Shown here in pieces: positions 47,066 through 55,388 of a DNA stretch of 64,000 nt. Origin of the DNA: DASUPK01 sp963782345 (lineage in GTDB: Bacteria; Actinomycetota; Thermoleophilia; Solirubrobacterales; 70-9); the NCBI GenBank assembly GCA_963782345.1, contig CAWAJF010000001.1:1-64000 (forward strand), in the 5' to 3' direction. How positions within the stretch are numbered: position 1 is the stretch's first letter; each line of letters opens with the position of its first letter. The notes beneath the pieces were generated by a model. It saw only the letters and a list, made by a program, of their open reading frames with translations. It made no database searches and had not been told where the DNA came from. The position numbers and the translations under genes were made by a program.

Positions 47066-47120
47066 TTCGAGGGTGCGCCGCAGGCGAAGCCGAGGCGCAA
47101 CCCGTTTGATGGCGAAGCCG
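47065..47120 (+). repeat. Palindromic element copy 9 (type B, complete)
   Basis: It begins GATTCGAGGG, has stem TGCGCC/GGCGCA with inner GGC-GAA-GCC, and ends AACCCGTTTGATGGCGAAGC. It begins at the purC stop codon and ends 25 bases before purS, thus inside the purine operon. Confidence 0.9.
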
Positions 47121-47133
47121 TCCAGCCCGTCGT

Positions 47134-47139
47134 TACCCT
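47134..47139 (+). promoter_or_regulatory. -10 hexamer before purS
   Basis: TACCCT ends 6 nt before the GTG start of purS, suggesting that purSQL can be transcribed from its own leaderless promoter. Confidence 0.45.
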
Positions 47140-47145
47140 GACCCG

Positions 47146-47366
47146 GTGAAGGCCAAGGTGCTGATTCGGCCCAAGGAGGGCATTCTCGATCCGCAGGGGA
47201 AGGCGGTCGAGCGAGCGCTGCCCGCGCTCGGTTTCGACGGCGTCCATGACGTCCGCGTCGGCCGTCTGGTGGAGCTCGAGACCGACGACCCGAGCAAGCT
47301 CGACGAGCTCTGCGAGAAGCTGCTCGCCAACCCGCTGATCGAGGACTTCGAGGTGGAGCTCGAGCG

Positions 47367-47370
<4 letters not shown>
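47146..47370 (+). CDS. purS: FGAM synthase subunit PurS
   Basis: The 74-residue protein KAKVLIRPKEGILDPQGKAVERAL ... GRLVELE ... LLANPLIEDFEVELE matches PurS, which bridges PurQ and PurL in the formylglycinamide ribonucleotide amidotransferase. Its presence goes with the short PurL found here. The GTG start is leaderless in appearance. The stop overlaps the purQ GTG by 4 bases. Confidence 0.95.
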
Positions 47371-48064
<694 letters not shown>

Positions 48065-48068
<4 letters not shown>

Positions 48069-50305
48069 GCGCGGGCGTCTCCGAGAGCCCGCACCGCGAG
48101 CTCGGGCTCACCGACTCGGAGTACGAGCGCATCGTCGAGCTGCTCGGCCGCGACCCGAACGGGGTCGAGCTGGCGATGTTCTCGCTGCTCTGGTCGGAGC
48201 ACTGCGCCTACAAGCACTCGCGCAAGCTGCTCCGCCGGCTCCCGACCGAGGGAGAGCGCGTGGTGATGGGACCCGGCGAGAACGCCGGCGCGGTGGACAT
48301 CGGCAACGGCCACGCCGTCGCCTTCAAGGTCGAGTCGCACAACCACCCGAGCGCGGTCGAGCCGTTCCAGGGCGCGGCCACCGGCGTGGGCGGGATCCTC
48401 CGCGACATCTTCGCGATCGGCGCGCGGCCGATCGCCGTCCTCGATTCGCTCCGCTTCGGGGAGCTCTCATCCGAACGCTCCCGCTACCTCTTCGAGGGCG
48501 CGGTCGCCGGGATCGCCCACTACGGCAACTCGATCGGGGTTCCCACCGTCGGCGGGGAGGTCTACTTCGAGCCCTCCTACGAGCACAACTGCCTCGTCAA
48601 CGCGATGTGCGTCGGACTCGCCCGCACGGACGCGATGATCCGCTCCGCGGCGACGGGGCCGGGCAACGTACTGGTGATCATGGGCGCGTCCACGGGGCGG
48701 GACGGGATCGGCGGCGCCTCGGTGCTCGCCTCCGCGGAGCTCGAGGCGGGCGACGACAGCAAGCGCCCCAGCGTCCAGATCGGCGACCCCTTCGAGGAGT
48801 CGAAGGTGCTCGAGTGCTGCCTGGAGCTGCTCGAGCGCGACCTGCTCGTCTCGCTCCAGGACCTGGGCGCTGCCGGGCTGACCTCCTCGGCCGGGGAGAT
48901 GGCCTCGAAGGGCGGCGTCGGGCTCAACATCGACGTGCGGCGTGTGCCGCTGCGCGAGGAGGACATGGAGCCGTTCGAGGTGATGGTCTCCGAGTCCCAG
49001 GAGCGGATGCTGGCGGTGGTGGAGCCGTCGCGGCTCGATCAGGTGATCGCGACCTGTGAGCGCTGGCAGACCGGAGCCGCCGCGATCGGCGAGATCACAG
49101 ACAGCGGCCGCCTGCGAGTGCTGGACGACGGCGCGGAGGTCGGCGACGTGCCGGTCTCCGCCCTGGTCGACGAGTGCCCGCTCTACGACCTCGAGCCGCA
49201 GGAGCCGAGCGGGTGGCTGTACGGCAACTCCGACACGCTCGGAGAGCGGGTCGCGTTCAGCGCGGGTCGCTCGGCGGATCCGAGCGACCCGTCGGCGATC
49301 CTCTGCGCGCTGCTCGGCTCGTCCAACATCGCCTCCAAGCGCTGGGCGTTCGAGCAGTACGACTCGGTGGTCGGATCGCGCACCGCGCGGCGCCCGGAGG
49401 CCGCCGACGCGGCCGTCCTGATCGTGCCCGAGTCCGACCGGGCGATCGCGGTGGCGATCGACGGCAACGGGCGGAGGGTCGCCTGCGATCCCTATGCGGG
49501 AGCGGTCGAGGCGGTGCTCGAGTGCGCCCAGAACCTGGCCTGCGTCGGCGCGGAGCCGCTCGGGCTGACCAACTGCCTCAACTTCGGCAACCCCGAGAGG
49601 CCCGGCGTCGCCTGGCAGCTCGACCGGGCCGTCCTCGGCCTGGCCGAGGGCTGCCTGGCGCTGCGTATCCCGGTCGTCGGCGGGAACGTCTCGCTCTACA
49701 ACGAGACCGAGCACGGCCCGATCTACCCGACGCCCGTGGTGGGAATGGTCGGCGAGCTGCCCGATCCCGCGAAGGTCCCGGGCCTGGCGCCGCGCGCGGG
49801 CGACCGGCTGCTGCTCGTCGGTCCCTTCGCGCCCTCGCTGGCCGGCTCCGAGCTCGCCAAGCAGCGGGGCGAGCTCGACAGCGGCCTCCCGCAGCCCGAG
49901 ATCGGGCCCGTGGCCGCCGCCCTCGCGCTGGTCCGCGAGCTGGTCCGCGAGAGCGCTCCGACCGCCGCACACGACGTCAGCGACGGCGGCCTCGCCGCCG
50001 CGCTGGTGGAGATGGCGATCGCGGGCGGCATCGGGATCGACGTCGATCTCGACCCGCTGGTCGAGCTGCGCGGCGGCTCGGGCGAGACCTGCCTGTTCGG
50101 CGAGGGACCCGGCGGGATCGTGCTCGCGGTCGCCGAAAGGGATCTGGCTGGTGTGACCGAGCGGGCGCGCGATGCCGGCGTGGAGGCGCTCGAGCTCGGC
50201 TCCGCCGGCGGAGACCGCGTCTCGATCGCGGCGGCCGAGCGTGACGTCTCCGTGGCCCTGCCCGACGCGGAGCGGGCCTGGCGCTCGCTCGGCGATTCCC
50301 TCTGA
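48065..50305 (+). CDS. purL: FGAM synthase large subunit PurL (short form)
   Basis: The 746-residue synthase converts FGAR to FGAM. Motifs are LLWSEHCAYKHSRKLL, KVESHNHPSAVEPFQGAATGVGGI, the ATP/metal-site segments SLQDLGAAGLTSSAGEM and AAHDVSDGGLAAALVEMA, and the auxiliary NCLNFGNPERP. It is the PurS-dependent short type. A region of 159 bases then separates it from purF. Confidence 0.97.
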
Positions 50306-50464
50306 TCGGCTCGGCTGAAGACAAACCGCGGGTAGAGCGAAATTCCGCGAATTTGCGGCGGATTGAGGGCTCTTGGCCCGCCTTGGCCGCTGCTACCCTC
50401 CGGGTGCGGGCTGCTCTCCTGCTCGCTACTTCGATCTCCAGAGGTTGAGATACCTCCTACAGAC
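50306..50464. other. purL-purF intergenic region
   Basis: It contains AGCGAAATTCCGCG with an imperfect inverted GAATTTGCG, a TACCCT hexamer (50396-50401) that may be the -10 of purF, and a small GAGGT/ACCTC hairpin just before the purF start. No gene is seen. Confidence 0.4.
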
Positions 50465-51916
50465 GTGACCGATCGCGATGGTCCGCGCGATGAGTGCGGC
50501 GTCTTCGGCATGTACGCGCCCGGCCGCGACGTCGCCAGGCTCGCGTACTTCGGCCTCTACGCGCTCCAGCATCGTGGCCAGGAGTCGGCCGGGATCGCCA
50601 CCTGCGAGGGCGGCCACATCACCACGCTGCGCGAGCTCGGGCTCGTCTCCCAGGTCTTCGACGAGGAGAAGCTGCGTGCCCTCGCCGGCGACATGGCGAT
50701 CGGCCACGTCCGCTACTCGACCACCGGGGGCGGAGCCTGGGACAACGCCCAGCCGGTCTGGCGCGACGACGGCCGGGAGCTGGCCCTCGCCCACAACGGG
50801 AATCTGACCAACGCGGTCGAGCTCTACAACGAGCTCACCGAGGCGGGGCTGCAGCTGCGCGGCACCTCGGACTCCGAGATCATGGCGGCGCTCCTCTCCC
50901 GCACCGCCGGCGAGGGCGACGAGTGGATCGAGGACGCCGTCGCCGAGGTGATGCCGCGGCTCGAGGGCGCCTACTCGACCGTCGTGATGACCAAGCACGC
51001 GGTGGTCGCCTTCCGCGATCCGCACGGGGTCAGGCCCCTCGCCCTCGGGAAGATGAAGCCGAGCGGCGGGCACCCGGAGTGCTTCGTGGTCGCCTCGGAG
51101 AGCTGCGCCTTCGACATCATCGGCGCGCAGCTGATCCGCGAGGTCCAGCCCGGCGAGATGGTCTCGCTGTCGGCGAAGGGACTCGAGCTGAAGCCGGTCG
51201 TCACCGGTCAGCGCCAGGCCCAGTGCGTTTTCGAGCACATCTATTTCTCGCGACCGGATTCGCGGCTGGAGAACCGCGTCCTGCAGGAGGTCCGCGGCCG
51301 GATGGGCGAGCTGCTCGCCGAGGAGGCGCCCGTGGAGGCGGATCTGGTGATCTCCGTGCCCGACTCCGGCAACCCGATGGCGAACGGGTTCGCCCGCGCC
51401 ACGGGGCTGCCGAAGGACGACGGGCTGATCAAGAACCGCTACGTAGCCAGGACCTTCATCCAGCCCGGTCAGGAGCTGCGCAAGCACGGGCTGCGGATGA
51501 AGTTCAACCCGCTGCCCGAGATCGTCGCCGGCAAGCGGGTGGTGGTCGTCGACGACTCGATCGTGCGCGGCAACACCACCCGGCAGATCGTCGCGATGCT
51601 GAAGGACGCGGGGGCGAAGGAGGTGCACCTGCGGATCTCGGCGCCGCCAATCCGCCATCCCTGCCACTACGGGATCGACATGTCGACGCGCGAGGAGATG
51701 ATCGCCCACGACCGCACGGTCGAGGAGATCGCCGCCGAGCTCGGCGCCGACTCCCTCGCCTACCTGTCGATGGAAGCGGTGTACGAGGCGGTCGGCACGC
51801 CGCGCGAGAAGCACTGCGACGCCTGCTTCACCGGCGACTATCCGCTCGGCGACCCCGAGACGGCGAACGGCAAGTTCGCGCTCGAGGACATCGCCGTCGT
51901 CCCGGCGAGTCGTTAA
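50465..51916 (+). CDS. purF: Amidophosphoribosyltransferase
   Basis: The 483-residue enzyme is for the first committed purine step. A propeptide (DRDGPRDE) precedes the nucleophile Cys in CGVFGMYAPG. The glutaminase segment has LYALQHRGQESAGIAT and GHVRYSTTGGG, and the phosphoribosyltransferase part has the PRPP loop VVVVDDSIVRGNTT. Cys pairs (CVFEHIYFSRPDS, CHYGIDM, CDACFTGDYP) fit the [4Fe-4S] type. The GTG is chosen because it leaves the short propeptide usual for this class. A long frame on the other strand across purF-purH is a shadow. Confidence 0.96.
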   Translation: MTDRDGPRDECGVFGMYAPGRDVARLAYFGLYALQHRGQESAGIATCEGGHITTLRELGLVSQVFDEEKLRALAGDMAIGHVRYSTTGGGAWDNAQPVWRDDGRELALAHNGNLTNAVELYNELTEAGLQLRGTSDSEIMAALLSRTAGEGDEWIEDAVAEVMPRLEGAYSTVVMTKHAVVAFRDPHGVRPLALGKMKPSGGHPECFVVASESCAFDIIGAQLIREVQPGEMVSLSAKGLELKPVVTGQRQAQCVFEHIYFSRPDSRLENRVLQEVRGRMGELLAEEAPVEADLVISVPDSGNPMANGFARATGLPKDDGLIKNRYVARTFIQPGQELRKHGLRMKFNPLPEIVAGKRVVVVDDSIVRGNTTRQIVAMLKDAGAKEVHLRISAPPIRHPCHYGIDMSTREEMIAHDRTVEEIAAELGADSLAYLSMEAVYEAVGTPREKHCDACFTGDYPLGDPETANGKFALEDIAVVPASR

Positions 51917-51925
51917 CCGCGAGAG

Positions 51926-52549
51926 GTGGGCGGGTTTCGCATAGTGGTGCTCGCCTCCGGCGGGGGGACGAACCTGCAGGCCATCCTGGACCAGCTGCAC
52001 GGCGGCGAGGAGGGCATCGAGGTCGTCGGGGTCGGCTCCGACAAGCCCGAGGCGATGGCGCTGGAACGCGCGCGGAGGGCGGGCGTCGAGACCGGCGTGT
52101 TCCCTGGGGCCGAATACGGCGATCGAGCAGCGCGTGACGCCGCGCTCGGCGACTGGATCGAGCAGCGGGGGGCGGACCTGGTCGTGCTCGCCGGCTACAT
52201 GCAGCTGCTCTCGAGCGAGTTCGTGGCGCGATTCCGCAACCGGGTGATCAACGTCCATCCCGCCCTGCTGCCGGCCTTCCCGGGGATCGACGCGGTCCAG
52301 CAGGCGATCGATCATGGCTCCAAGATCACCGGGGTGACGGTTCACTTCGTCGACGAGGGCGTCGACTCGGGGCCGATCATCCTCCAGCGCCCGGTTCCCG
52401 TCGCCCCGAGCCGGGACTGGGACGAGACCGAAAAGGCGATCCACGCCAGCGAGCACGCGCTGCTGCCGGAGACGATCCGGATGCTCGCGGCCGGCCGCGT
52501 CCGGATCGACGAGCAGAACCCGCGACTCGTCCACATCGACCCGGAATAG
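51926..52549 (+). CDS. purN: Phosphoribosylglycinamide formyltransferase
   Basis: The 207-residue enzyme transfers a formyl group from 10-formyl-THF to GAR. It has IVVLASGGGTNLQAIL, VVLAGYMQLLSSEFV, the catalytic block NVHPALLPAFPGIDAV (Asn and His) and TGVTVHFVDEGVDSGPII with the Asp. It follows purF by 9 bases and precedes purH by 12. GAGAGGTG overlaps the start region, so the GTG is used. Confidence 0.96.
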   Translation: MGGFRIVVLASGGGTNLQAILDQLHGGEEGIEVVGVGSDKPEAMALERARRAGVETGVFPGAEYGDRAARDAALGDWIEQRGADLVVLAGYMQLLSSEFVARFRNRVINVHPALLPAFPGIDAVQQAIDHGSKITGVTVHFVDEGVDSGPIILQRPVPVAPSRDWDETEKAIHASEHALLPETIRMLAAGRVRIDEQNPRLVHIDPE

Positions 52550-52561
52550 ACTCGCATCTCC

Positions 52562-54199
52562 GTGTCGACTCCTTCCTCCGAGATCGCTCCAGGGCCCGCC
52601 GGCGAGTCGCTGCCGGTGCGGCGGGCGCTGATCTCGGTCGCGGACAAGACCGGGGTCGCCGACTTCGCCGCCGGGCTGGCGAAGCAGGGCGTCGAGGTGA
52701 TCTCGACCGGCGGGACGCTCTCGGTGCTCCGAGAGGCGGGCGTCGAGGCACGGCCGGTCGAGGACCTCACCGGGTTCCCGGAGATCCTCGATGGGCGGGT
52801 GAAGACCCTTCATCCGCATCTGCACGCCGGGCTGCTCGCTGTCCGGGACAACCCGGAGCACGCCGAGACGCTGAAGGACCGCGAGATCGAGGAGATCGAC
52901 CTGGTCTGCGTGAACCTCTATCCGTTCGAGCGCACGATCACCCGCCGCGACGTGCCCGAGGAGGAGGCGATCGAGAACATCGACATCGGCGGGCCGACGA
53001 TGATCCGCGCGGCGGCGAAGAACCATCGCTTCGTCGCGGTCGTCGTTCGGCCGGAGAGCTACGACGCCGTTCTCGACGAGCTCGAGGAGACGCACGAGCT
53101 GTCCGCCGCGACGCGGCACTGGCTCGCCAACGAGGCCTTCGCCTACACGGCGCGCTACGACGCGGCGATCAGCCGCTGGTTCGGCCGCCGCTACGAGCAG
53201 CTGCCGACGTATTGGGTCACGGCCTGGGAGAAGGAGCTCGACCTCTCCTATGGCGAGAACCCGCACCAGCGCGCCGCGCTCTACGTCGAGCCCCGAGCGC
53301 GATCCCACGTCCTCTCCCGGGTGTCGAAGCTCCACGGCAAGCCGCTCTCCTTCAACAACGTGCTCGACCTGAACTCGGCGCGGACGCTGCTCGGCGACCT
53401 CGAGGGGCCGGGATGCGTGATCGTCAAGCACAACAATCCCTGCGGGGTCGCCGAGGCGGATGATGATGCGAGGGCGGGCGACAGCGCAACCCGTTTGAGG
53501 GAGGCCTACGAGAAGGCGTTCGCCTGCGATCCGATGTCGGCGTTCGGCGGAGTGATCGCCCTCAACCGGCCGGTCGATGAGGCGCTGGCGGAGCGGCTGC
53601 ACCAGCAGTTCATCGAGGTCCTGATCGCTCCCGGCTATGAGGACGGCGCGCTGGCGGTGCTCCAGCAGAAGGAGGCGATCCGGATCCTCGAGGACACGGA
53701 GCGACGAACCCACCAGATCGAGCCGGACATCAAGCGGGTCCGGGGCGGGATCCTGGTTCAGGATCCGGATGGGTCACCGGAGCCGCGCGAGCTGATGGAG
53801 GTCGCGACAAAGACCCAGCCGACCGACGAGCAGTGGGAGGACCTGCTGTTCGCCTGGCGGGTCGTCCGGCATGTGAAGTCGAACGCGATCGTGCTCGCCC
53901 ACGACCGAGCCACGGTCGGAATCGGCGCAGGGCAGATGAGCCGCGTTGATTCCGTCCGGCTTTCGATCGAGAAGGCAAGGGAGGCCTATGGCCCCGATGC
54001 GGAGACGCTGCTCGCCGGATCGGTGGTCGCCTCGGATGCCTTCTTCCCGTTCGCCGACGGCCCCCAGGCGGCGATCGAGGCGGGCGCCACCGCCGTGATC
54101 CAGCCGGGCGGATCGAAGCGGGACGCCGAGGTGATCGAGGCATGCGACGCCGCCGGGGTAGCGATGGTCTTCACGAAGCGCCGCCACTTCCGGCACTAG
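52562..54199 (+). CDS. purH: Bifunctional AICAR transformylase/IMP cyclohydrolase
   Basis: The 545-residue enzyme does the last two steps to IMP. The N-terminal IMP cyclohydrolase has ALISVADKTGVADFA, STGGTLSVLRE and GRVKTLHPHLHAGLL. The C-terminal transformylase has SYGENPHQRAALY, the catalytic KHNNPCG, CDPMSAFGGVIALNR and IGIGAGQMSRVDS. Between NPCGVAE and AYEKAF there are about ten residues more than usual (ADDDARAGDSATRLRE). They come from palindromic element copy 10, in frame and only a few residues from the active-site Lys-His. The purine cluster ends here. Confidence 0.96.
   Translation: MSTPSSEIAPGPAGESLPVRRALISVADKTGVADFAAGLAKQGVEVISTGGTLSVLREAGVEARPVEDLTGFPEILDGRVKTLHPHLHAGLLAVRDNPEHAETLKDREIEEIDLVCVNLYPFERTITRRDVPEEEAIENIDIGGPTMIRAAAKNHRFVAVVVRPESYDAVLDELEETHELSAATRHWLANEAFAYTARYDAAISRWFGRRYEQLPTYWVTAWEKELDLSYGENPHQRAALYVEPRARSHVLSRVSKLHGKPLSFNNVLDLNSARTLLGDLEGPGCVIVKHNNPCGVAEADDDARAGDSATRLREAYEKAFACDPMSAFGGVIALNRPVDEALAERLHQQFIEVLIAPGYEDGALAVLQQKEAIRILEDTERRTHQIEPDIKRVRGGILVQDPDGSPEPRELMEVATKTQPTDEQWEDLLFAWRVVRHVKSNAIVLAHDRATVGIGAGQMSRVDSVRLSIEKAREAYGPDAETLLAGSVVASDAFFPFADGPQAAIEAGATAVIQPGGSKRDAEVIEACDAAGVAMVFTKRRHFRH
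53462..53503 (+). repeat. Palindromic element copy 10 (type B, inside purH)
   Basis: It starts GATGCGAGGGCGGGCGACAG and ends GCGCAACCCGTTTGAGG, matching both ends of type B with a shortened hairpin. Its length keeps the purH frame open. Confidence 0.75.
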
Positions 54200-54222
54200 G
54201 GCGGGTCTACGCCGCCCGTTTG
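54197..54222 (+). repeat. Palindromic element copy 11 (type B-like, weak)
   Basis: TAGGGCGGGTCTACGCCGCC followed by CGTTTG forms a GGGCGG/CCGCCC hairpin and begins at the purH stop codon. The left end lacks GATnCG, so the assignment is tentative. Confidence 0.4.
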
Positions 54223-54722
54223 CCTGGCTCGCGGCGCAGGGCGCCCCATGTTGCATACGTAGCTCCGGCAGGCGGACTCTCGATCACTCCTGCTTCGATC
54301 TCACCGTGGCAGTTGGCACAGACCAATACGCACTTCTTCGCTTCCTCCCTGAATGCCTCGAGCGACCGTCCAATTGCCATGGACATTGGGAACGATTTGG
54401 TCTTTGGGTCGACGTGGTGGAAGCCGAGATTGACAATGCAGCGACCATAGGCACAAACCGTGCAACAGCCACCGGCTTCGTCGACGAGGATGCGCTTCAG
54501 CTTCTGTTTCCGGCGGGTCACTGCTTCTCCGACGCAGCGCTTGCAGGACCATCGGTATCCACGGCTCGGTCCAGCGCTGTACTGCGCGAACTCCGTCAGC
54601 CCGTGCCGCTGGCAGCGGTGCAACTTGACCGGCCGCTTCCGACGAGGATCGGGCGGCCGTCCCCGGTTTTGAACGAGCGGAATCGGCGCCTCCAGGTCCG
54701 AATCGATCTCTCTCCTTTTCAT
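54207..54722 (-). CDS. HNH-family endonuclease-like protein
   Basis: The 171-residue protein has a basic N-terminus with zinc-binding RCQRHGLTEF and SCKRCVGEAVTRRKQ. The HNH module has CCTVCAYGRCIVNLGFHHVDP then KKCVLVCANCHGEIEAG. Such proteins are homing-type or phage-type nucleases, or related to restriction systems. Its codon use is less GC-rich than that of its neighbours and it sits between purH and a tRNA, both signs of transfer. The ATG at 54722 leaves a plausible basic N-terminus, though a frame without a clear ribosome site extends further. Confidence 0.72.
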   Translation of the reverse strand: MKRREIDSDLEAPIPLVQNRGRPPDPRRKRPVKLHRCQRHGLTEFAQYSAGPSRGYRWSCKRCVGEAVTRRKQKLKRILVDEAGGCCTVCAYGRCIVNLGFHHVDPKTKSFPMSMAIGRSLEAFREEAKKCVLVCANCHGEIEAGVIESPPAGATYATWGALRREPGKRAA

Positions 54723-54783
54723 GCCCACATGCTGAATGATGCGCCCCAAAGGCGGACAGAATCCCTGCAAATCGTGAAGAAAA

Positions 54784-54856
54784 TGCCCCCTCCGGGACTC
54801 GAACCCGGTCTGCAAGATTAAAAGTCTTGCTGTCTAGCCTGTTGACTTAAGGGGGC
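54784..54856 (-). tRNA. tRNA-Lys (anticodon TTT)
   Basis: The reverse strand gives acceptor GCCCCCT/AGGGGGC, anticodon stem CAAGA/TCTTG with loop CTTTTAA (TTT) and T-arm CCGGGTTCGAGTCCCGG. The D-arm (AGTCAACAGGCTAGAC) is unusual but pairs. The discriminator is A. Confidence 0.9.
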
Positions 54857-54888
54857 ATGGCAAGTCTAGGCGGCGCTTTGACGCCGAC

Positions 54889-54894
54889 TAGAGT
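54889..54894 (+). promoter_or_regulatory. -10 hexamer of the Rrf2 gene
   Basis: TAGAGT ends 9 nt before the ATG at 54904; there is no ribosome-binding site. Confidence 0.45.
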
Positions 54895-54903
54895 CCCCTC
54901 GGG

Positions 54904-55359
54904 ATGCGGATCTCGGCCAAGGTCGACTATGCGATGCGTGCGTCTCTCGAGCTCGCGGCGGCCGGTGGCGACCCGATCAAGGGCGAGGCGATTGCCGATG
55001 CGCAGGGGATTCCCCTGAAGTTCCTCGAGAACATCCTCGGCGAGCTCAAGCACACCGGGATCGTCGCCAGCCGCCGAGGCGCACAGGGCGGCTACTGGCT
55101 CGCCAAGGACGCCGACGAGGTCAGCCTCGCCGACATCGTCCGCGCGGTCGAGGGCCCGCTGGCAAGCGTCCGAGGCCAGGGACCCGAGAGCCTCGCGTAC
55201 AGGGGCGAGGCCGTCCAGCTTCAGAGGGTGTGGATTGCGCTGCGCGCGAACATCCGTGCTGTGATGGAGGACACGAGCCTGGCCGACGTGATCGGCGAGG
55301 AACTGCCCTCGCCCATTCGCGAGTTGAGCGAGCCGGCGGAAGCCTGGAGTCGACGTTAG
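54904..55359 (+). CDS. Rrf2-family transcriptional regulator
   Basis: The 151-residue winged-helix regulator begins RISAKVDYAMRASLELAAAGGDPIKGEAIA, then IPLKFLENILGELKHTGIVASRRGAQGGYWLAKDADEVSLADIVRAVEGPL. It has no cysteines, so it cannot carry the [2Fe-2S] cluster of IscR or NsrR and is of the CymR-like type. Its target is unknown. It ends 29 bases before the stop of the convergent radical SAM gene. Confidence 0.9.
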   Translation: MRISAKVDYAMRASLELAAAGGDPIKGEAIADAQGIPLKFLENILGELKHTGIVASRRGAQGGYWLAKDADEVSLADIVRAVEGPLASVRGQGPESLAYRGEAVQLQRVWIALRANIRAVMEDTSLADVIGEELPSPIRELSEPAEAWSRR

Positions 55360-55388
55360 CCGTCGTCCTCCGCGGCGGGAGGCCTCGC

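Noticed and set aside
50426..53713. Very long open frame on the minus strand (over 1000 codons) opposite purF, purN and purH
   Set aside because: It is a shadow of high-GC codon use on the other strand; no domain is recognisable and the plus strand encodes clear purine enzymes.
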